Positions 52,201-61,200 of a stretch of DNA of 64,000 nucleotides are shown here, in pieces (position 1 is the stretch's first letter; the number at the start of each line of letters is the position of its first letter). The stretch spans positions 46,630,602-46,694,601 of the forward strand of contig JAUJPP010000003.1 in assembly GCA_030562195.1 (NCBI GenBank), in the 5' to 3' direction. The notes under the pieces are model-generated. The model was not told where the DNA came from and ran no database searches. It saw only the letters and a program-made list of their open reading frames with translations. The position numbers and the translations under genes are program-made. The stretch comes from Nipponacmea schrenckii (Eukaryota; Mollusca; Gastropoda; Lottiidae).

Positions 52201-55200
52201 ACCTTCGATGTGATGTCTATTATAAATGAGGAACAGGGTATAAGAATCTATCATGAAGCTGGACAAGGCTATAAAGTTGATATAAGAAATACAACCTTTG
52301 AATATCTGTTACCGTTTGACCTTGTACCACACATGTGGTCTTATGTCTTAGTAACTTGGCGAGACAATCATCCGTATATGTATGTAAATGGGATATCTAA
52401 AGACACCATGACTATACAGCAACTTTCAAATGTGGACCATTCTACAATTGTTATTAGATTTGGACATAAACATGGTGGACTGCCTGATGAAGAAGGATTT
52501 AAAGGTGCAGTTGATGATTTTACATTCATGCGATATTCTGTAACAGACGAAAGAGCATGGGATATGTACTGTAAGTATAACTATGCTATATTCTATATAA
52601 TTTGAAATTATTTATTGATACAGAAAAACAAAACATAACATGAATTCCAATCAGAAGATTCAAATGATGTACCTAGTAGAATACTTCATTTTTCTCCCAT
52701 TTGTGTTTTAGGGAAGATACTGTTCGTAGAAAATCCTATCAAATGGGATTTTGAAATTGTAAATCCGGTGTACCTAGGAACACCCGGAACTGATGTTACC
52801 TGTACTGGTTTGTTTGGTAATTGTATTCGAATAAACAGTAGAAATAAATGGTTGAATCTTTCATCTGACTTCAGTGATAATTTCTGTTATCTAAGTGCGG
52901 ATTCATGTGTTCACGGGTTTACTATTAGTTTTATGTTTAAATTTGACGAAGAGCGTGATTCGGATCAAACAATCTTTACCACAGGGGGGGATGACCCAGA
53001 AGGTATTGGGGTGTATCTCAAGTTCGCCCCAAAGAATGAAAGTTTAGGATTCAGAAGGTATTTCAATGCTGGGCTTAGAATGACAAATATTGAATATTCT
53101 GTATGGTTTAATATGGAATACAATGTCTGGGAATCTATAGTGCTAACCTGGTATCCTAAATTCGGATTCCGGGTATTTATTGGTGGTCTTTTGGCAGTAG
53201 AAGACAAGAATGGTACAGACAGAACCTCACCTTTAACAACATTAAAACAAGACTTGATAATAGGAAAGCCCTCTGACGTAGAAAATGACCAAGGAGCTGT
53301 TTTTGAACTAGATGAGTTAAATATGTGGGATAAGGCGTTGGAGGACAATATCCAGTCGGTTGAAGGTAATAGAGTTTTCATTATATTTATTATACATGTA
53401 TTGAGATTTTAAATTTATGTATGTGAGAGGTTACAATAGAAAATGTACCCTTTATATATTACATTTCTTATATAGTTGAGGAATGGTTCCATTTTGTGCT
53501 GAAAACTGCCACAACAACAAAATCAACCCATTTACCATTGATGTACCAAGAGGAATGTACAGATCGGTGTAAAGAGGATGCCACCCATACGTGTGAAAGT
53601 TTTACATATTGTCCTCTACCAGTAAAAGGAGATTGCTATTTAAACCAACCAACAGATGTCAAGATGCTGAATTCTACCACAGACTGTGATACGTACGAAA
53701 AGCTTTCATTTCAACATAGAGGTAAGAAAATATATTTCAAATCGCTCCTTGAAAGATAGTTAGATTAGATTAGTTTATTGAAGTTTTGTTGAGAATATAT
53801 TATATAAGCAAGTGAGTTTGATTCATTACTGCATGTGGCTTTCAAAATACATGTATATAGGCCTATTTGATTGAAATTATTATATATATTTCTGTGTCAG
53901 GGCATTTTGTGTGTTTGTTGCAGATTATTCCATTCCTGGTTGCTATGGGGCAGGATTTGTTGAATCAGGCATCCTATCCGGGTTTTCAATGGAATGCCGA
54001 CGTCATTGTTATCCGAATTTTAAATATTCTGGTGTCAAAAATGGATCTATCTGTTTATGTGGGCAAAACATTTCGACTACAAGCAGTCTACCTTCAACTT
54101 ATTGTAACATATCTTGTGAACACTCAGAAGAGATGTGTGGAGGAAGTGACTCGATGTCAGTCTTCAGAACAACATTTGTGAAGGATTATGTGACCCCAAT
54201 AAACCCTCTACTCGACTTTAACGTAACTTTAACTCCCGGAGAAGCTCTTATTATTGGAGAAATCCTCATCCTTAATTACACAGTGAACAATGACACTTTT
54301 GCTGGGTTTAAAGTCGAAACATCATTTAACCCTCATCCGATCTTCACCAATAAATATTTTACATCCCTACATCTAAACAAGTCGGGAAGCGTTGATATCG
54401 TAGTGACAGCCATGAATGAAATCAGCCAAAAAGAAAGTTACCACTATATTACGGTTGCCGGTTATATCGAGGCTGTTAACTTCCCAACCAAGCTGTTAGG
54501 CATTCCTGACCAAAATATAGATATCAATGTGACGATTGTTGGTGGGACACATGCCGAATGCTTCATGGACTTCGGTGATGGGCAGAATCAAAGTGTATCC
54601 CAGTTTGAATCTAATGACATGGTTTTGTTTTCACATACTTACACGTATGATGCAGTTTTCCCGCTCTTGGTTTCTTGTGAAAATAAAGTATCAGGTGCAC
54701 AAAACTCAAGTGCTATTGTAATACAAGAGGAGATAACTGGTTTAAAATTATTTTGCAATGATGTATATCACTATCCAAACGACATTGCTATATCGTGGAA
54801 TATAAGCTCTGGTTCTGTAGTATCATATAGCCTGTATATTGGAGGTCAGGAGGTTGCTAACATGTCCACATCAGCATGGGCTCTTATACCATTGTCTTCA
54901 TACATTCGAACTGGAGAACACCAAGTTGAACTTCATGCTAGGAATATGGTGTCGCAAATGATTATTAAAAGAAGTGTGAATATCGAAATACCGCTTACAT
55001 ATATTACTTTGACAACAGATGACCCTTATTTTGCAGTAGGAGAAAATGTTGAATTTGATATTTACGTCCACGAAGGATCAACAATTAATTTTACAATTAA
55101 CTTCATGGATGGAACAGCGACTCAAGCAAGTGTGGCGGAAAATTGTTCCGATAAAAATTATTTTTTCAACCATACATATAGCAGTATTGGTACTTATAAC

Positions 55201-58200
55201 GTATCAGCCGTTGCATCCAACATCATCAGTTCCGCACAGAATTTCACACAGATCATTATTCAAGATCCTGTACCTGATGTAACTGTCACAATTCACAATA
55301 TCACAGGGCCTGGAATACCGTTACAGGTAACCTTGGAGATCCCACTTTCGAGCAACTTCCCCACTGATCCCACATGTTCGATTGATTTTGATGATGGTAA
55401 TCCTCCAATTTCCTTCACCTGGCCTAATGATCAGACGCAGATTTACACGTATACTTACAACTATAAGACTGATGGTTTGTTTGAGGTTGATATAAGAGTA
55501 TGGAACCTTGTCAGTAGTTTTAGTAAGACATACACAGTGATGGTTGGTCAAGCAATCCATCATTTGCATATAAACACTGATAGTACAAACGGTGTCATAC
55601 CAACGGGAGACATTCTTACCGTCAATGCTGATGTTAATCTTGGATCATATATCCTATATGTCTACGACTTTGGCGATGGAAGCATTTACACACACGACTA
55701 TTACCTTGCTTCTCCTAATGCTTTGGATATGTGTTCACATACTTATCATGTTCCAGGAACATACCAGATTACTGTCCATGCTTGGAATTCCTTCACTAAC
55801 GTAACGGAGACTCTAAAGGTCGAGGTACAACAAGGCGTCGGAAAAATTGGTGTTTACTTCAAAACTCCAGTAAGGGTTAATAAAACGGCGGAATTTATAT
55901 TAGTCTTTGACAAACCACCAAGCAAAGCATGCTCGGTCTGGAGTTTTGGTGATGGATCGCGATTGCTAGTCGGCGATGCAGAATGTCCAAATAATCCTGG
56001 ACATATGGGAATTGATTTCTTACCCGCACACGGTGCTATCATTACAGTGAACCATGTTTATACATCAGATGCTGATTACAATCTGGACGTCATTACCAGT
56101 AACGACATTTCTTCAGACACTGCTCATCATTCAATCTCAATCAAAAGTTTCAAGTGCATTCGACCAGGTATTTCAATTCTTGGATTTCCAAATGATATTA
56201 ATCAAAGACTCAACATAGGAAAGCCACAAAAAATTGTCATTTTGGCAAGTGTTATAACAGAATGTGATCCTCCTGAAGAAGTAATGTACACATGGTCTAT
56301 AGAGAAGGTCGATCTTCCAAGTAATTCCGTTGAAATTGTAGCACCCCCTGACAGTAATTTACCGTATATGATACTTCCCGAGAACTACCTGGATTATGGT
56401 GTATACAAAGTGTCATTGAATGCTGCTTATAGTAGTACATCAAATCATGCCAATTATTCTGTATATTTTGAAATCGAGCCAACAGACCTGGTGGTTAATA
56501 TAGAGGGTGATACCTATATTACAGCATCTCATAACAGTATTCTACGTCTAGATGCTACTAGTTCTTATGATCCAGATCACGAACCAGGCAATCTTCAGTT
56601 TAAATGGTACTGTCGACTGTCTACCGAAAGTTTTAGTATAACCCAATCACAGCGACCAAGTAATATAGTAGATACTAGCAGTCCAGGCTGTTTTGGAAAC
56701 GGTGTCGGATTAATTGACGGTGCTGATAATTCAGTCATATCGTTCCCAGCAAAGTCATTCGTTCCGGATCAAGAGTATGTGTTTATGGTAGCTATATCTA
56801 AAGGTATTCGACTGACATTCACAGAACAGACAGTAAAAATAACAAATGAGGAATCACATCATATTATTATAAGGTATATTTAGTTATTTTTTATTCATAT
56901 TAGTTTTGAATAGTTTAGAATAAATTTCTCTTTCTCTCGTTCTTCGGAGTTCAATGCCCTCGAACGGAAAATCGTGTATAGAAACTCCTGATGATTCAAT
57001 CATCTATTTATGGTTGTAAGCTTTATTAAAATATTCTGCCCGAAATGGTATGGTTTAGAACAAGAATTTTTCACGTTTTTTCAACTCAGGGATAATTATG
57101 CAATATGGGGGACTGTAAGGCACTTTGTAGTTTAGCTAATAGAAAAAGTGGCAAATATTATTGAATTGTACAATCAGGCAATTTTTCTAGATTATAGTGA
57201 ATCTGGGTAGAAATAAAGAACTAGTAGTGTTGAAGTGAGAGGGGAGGGGGGTATGGTTCAAGGAACCTGGAAGACCTGGAACTGCAAAAGATAATTTAAC
57301 CTTTGAACATGAGATTATGGCTGCAACAATCGAAAGATAAGACTGTCTCCTCCTCCTTTGAGTAAGATCTGACGATTTAATCTTTATATTACTTTTAAGC
57401 TGTGAGTCTAACTGTGTTACAAAGTCATCAAGAGATTTACCAGTTAGGTTTAGAAGTAACTGTTTATCATGTACCAATGAAGAGAAATTCTTGCTGTCAT
57501 ATTCCTGGCAGTTATTCTCGGTTCAACCGAATGGGTCTACACTAGAGCAAATGGATTTTGAAAAACATACAGCCACCGGTAGGTCTAAATGATAATTTCC
57601 GTTCTTTCTTTTTTTTTTTTAAAGCTTGGATTTTGTCGGCACTTTAGTCATTTAGTAGCAGAATTGCTAGAAGCGTTAACGTCAGCTGAAACATTCTGAG
57701 AAATAAATTTGTTTATTAACCCTTTGAGAAAACTTATTAGATTTTATTCTTATTTGCAGATGTACATAGTGCAAATTTAATGATAAAAAGCCATTACCTA
57801 AAGCAAGGACAAAGTTACAGGTGAGATATTTAAAATGTTCCAAACGTATGGTTACAGGGTAAGCTTTTTCCTATAAGACAATCTTTTTTATCAGAGGGAT
57901 GAGATCTTGTAGATAATCCAATACAGGAGCAATTGAATTTTAATATTTACGAAATACTCTGAAGTATTCTTGGCTTACAGATTAAGACTATCAGCTGGAA
58001 CAAACAGTATCACAGAAAGAAGCATAACAGTTAATTATCCACCCTATAACGGAAAGTGTACGAGTAATGTCAATGCAGGTAAATACTCAAAATTATCTCA
58101 TATAAACGTCCTTTGTGTTAGAAAAATAGCCCGAAATTAAAATATCAAACACTGCATTGATATGGAAATGTGTACTAGGTCAAATGATTCAATCAAGCCT

Positions 58201-61200
58201 TTTATAGTGCTGAAATAATTGGAATCCAATCCATACACAATATCCCTTTCTTGTCGATAAAACAGGCAGGGGCACACTGTGAATACTACAACTTTTTGTT
58301 GCAGTAGTTTGACGATAATATCTGATATATAACAGAGTATATATATTAAACTTTTGTCATTCCAGGCGTTGGGTTTAGTTCCGGATTCAGTATTAGATGC
58401 TTTGGTTGGCTGGACGAAGAAGATAGACCACAAAGGGGTCCACAAATAGATAGCAAGAGAAACAGTCTACTGACCTATAAACTACTTTATCATGTTCAGG
58501 GATCAAATTCGGAACCACATATTTTCTATAGAGTAATAGGGGGTAATATCTCTACACCACAATTTACACTTAGACCAGGTCGACCAGAACATGGGTACCT
58601 AGTTAATGTGTTGATATACATAGAAGATAAATACCAATCATATCAGGATTATGTAGTTCAACTGAAGGTAAAATATAAGACATTTCCATAATATGTATTT
58701 GAATTAAACTATTCACATTTATTTACATGATTTTAAGCTTTTCAATACGATTCGAGGTATATTACATCATTGATGCATTTTTATTTGCAGATTGTTCCAG
58801 ATGAGAAGGATATTTTGGGGTTATATTCCAATGACGAATATCGGGATTTTGAAGCTAAGAAAGATATGACGGCGATATTATTGATGAATATGGGAATCAC
58901 AGAAATGATTCATGAAGAGGTAGTGGTTGTTATAGTAGCATTATCTAGATTTGAAAACATTAATTTAGAAATAGGCGACCATATCTTGAAGCGATATACA
59001 TGCCAAACTATGATAATGGGCTACGTGGCTCCCCGAAGTTATGTCAGTCTCAGGGGAGATATAAGGTGGAAGAGTAGACATGAGTAGCATCTGTACCGGT
59101 AGACAATACACGTCAATGATCGCTAGAAGTTAGGGAATGGCAATGATTTCAAGGTCTGATTAGCCCCAAAACTTTTGACTCTATACAATTAACGAGTCAT
59201 TATGTTTCTTTTCTTATTTTAAATCAAACGCAAAAAATATGTATAATTTCTGATTTTCAAGGAAAACGATCCAAACTCCACAAGAGACATTCCAAATGTA
59301 AGTAAGAATTCCATTTCTACTATTCTATAACAAATCAACCACAGGCGTAGTTTATGGTAAATTTCAAGATTTCTGAAAGAACGATACATACGATATACAT
59401 GTATTATCAAGTACTACAGTTGCTCATTTGATCTGTTTGTTACAGGCTAAAGAACAGATTATACATCAAATATCAAACCACGTCGACTTGGTACAAACAC
59501 CAGAACAAATCGAATTATTAATCGATTTATTGTTATATATATCAGATGAGCCTTCATCATTAACATATCAAACACAGGTATATATGCATTTCAGTTTTAT
59601 CAGTTTATGAGATCTATTACCGTCGCCATAATTATATTTCTAAAAGAAGGTGTGTTTGCTTTTTTACCATGGTATATCGATGTATGACATTGCTCCGTGT
59701 AATTTTATCTTTTTCAGAAAATGTTAGAGAAAATATACTCAAACGTTATTCCAAAACTAGATCAGATATTTAATAATTCAAAGGACACGACGCAGCTCAA
59801 CACAGTTGGTAAAGGTAAATCAGATGTTGATATTCCAGACCTGGTACTGCTCAGCGTACTCAAGTGGCAAGCATAAAAATGATACATTAGGATTTTTTTT
59901 ACTAGGATTTGTCCAATTTTAAACAGTGTTTCAAATTTTCTTATTTTTCTATAGTTTACTTATCATTAGAAAGTAAATTAGTTAATTATTCTATCTATCA
60001 ATCATCTATTTTAATAGGAATTACAAAGGGTTATTTACAGCTACTAATAGCTCAAAAACTACACACACCTTGTTTTACTGATTGTAACCAACAGAAATAT
60101 CTGGTAAGCTCTTTTGACAATTATAGCAAGAACAGGGTAGATCACCGTATGAATTTTCACACGATCTTTTTTTTCATTGTGGAATATTAATATGAATATA
60201 TATTACTTCAGTGTCTTATTTACATTCCTTGTAACCTGTTTTCACGTTCATTGTTTAGACAAATGAGTACCCATCGTTTTTTCGTTGTTACAGTCAGAGA
60301 AGGTCATAGCTGGGTATAAAGATCGTTATGAATTAATCTCTATGATACTATCTGGTAGTGTACCAGGAGAAGTCTCCCCAGCAATTCATATAGGAGAATA
60401 CATCAACTATATAGTATCTAGACATGATGCTGATACAATATCTGGTGCAGAACTCTATATTGGTGGAAAACATCTTGCAACTATACCGTCTTCAGTCAAT
60501 AATTATATAGATCTATCGCCTTACTCTAATCTGGATATAGAGGTGAGTCAAAATAAATGATTACTGATCTCTAAGATGGCACATTGACGCCATCTTCAAA
60601 TATCGGACACATCTTTTCCACTTCTCATAAATAGTGCTAAGCACACATAGTAAAGAATATACTCGTCTTTCACTTTTTTTAGATACATTTACATTAGATT
60701 CCAAACAATCATGTAAGAATAATAATAACGCTCAAGAAGGTTAGTTGGTTAATAGATGACAAGTTAGTTAACGTTTACTTCTAACGATTGCTGATATTGC
60801 AAACTAAGAAGTTGATCGAATTTGTATTTGTTGGTACTTGGATTGGTTCAAGTTTGATTCTTCTGTGCGGTTGGTTTGGTTGTGGATAATTCGTGAGATC
60901 TGTAATATACTAGTATGAAGTGGACTATATCTATTTAATTATAAAGGTGTCATATATTACTTTTACAGGTGATTGAAGGAGTTCACTTGTTTTCTTCCAA
61001 GAATGATGAACAAATCACAAGTCGTACAACCAGCTTGATTATATATGGTGATGGTCAGATATTGGATGTAATCGGTTTATTAGAGCCAGTTACAGTCAAA
61101 CTAATGTTGGACCCCACAGTCAGAGATACCGTTAAACTAACAGCATTGTCAACAAATAATACTGATACACTGAAGTATATTCAAGTTCAGCTTGGGGAAC

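Noticed and set aside
52965..53381. Minus-strand 138-codon frame
   Set aside because: Shadow of the LamG-8 exon on the plus strand.
20941..53721. Splitting the large locus into several lectin genes
   Set aside because: No terminal exon, internal signal-peptide exon or polyadenylation-linked stop was found in the chain, and many long gaps fall inside single domains. This stays provisional, because phase 1 borders would also allow separate genes.
54536..55804. Several 60-80-codon plus-strand frames and minus-strand frames
   Set aside because: All lie inside the PKD-repeat exon in other frames and show no motif.
57187..57477. Minus-strand 96-codon frame
   Set aside because: It overlaps the plus-strand REJ exon 59, whose splice phases and NC/WQL motifs fit the neighbouring exons; the antisense frame has no domain.
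58920..59087. Continuation of exon 63 as an open frame to a TGA stop near 59,087
   Set aside because: A frame-keeping GT donor at 58,920 and the phase 0 exons 64-65 downstream continue the GAIN region; the read-through text shows no family resemblance.
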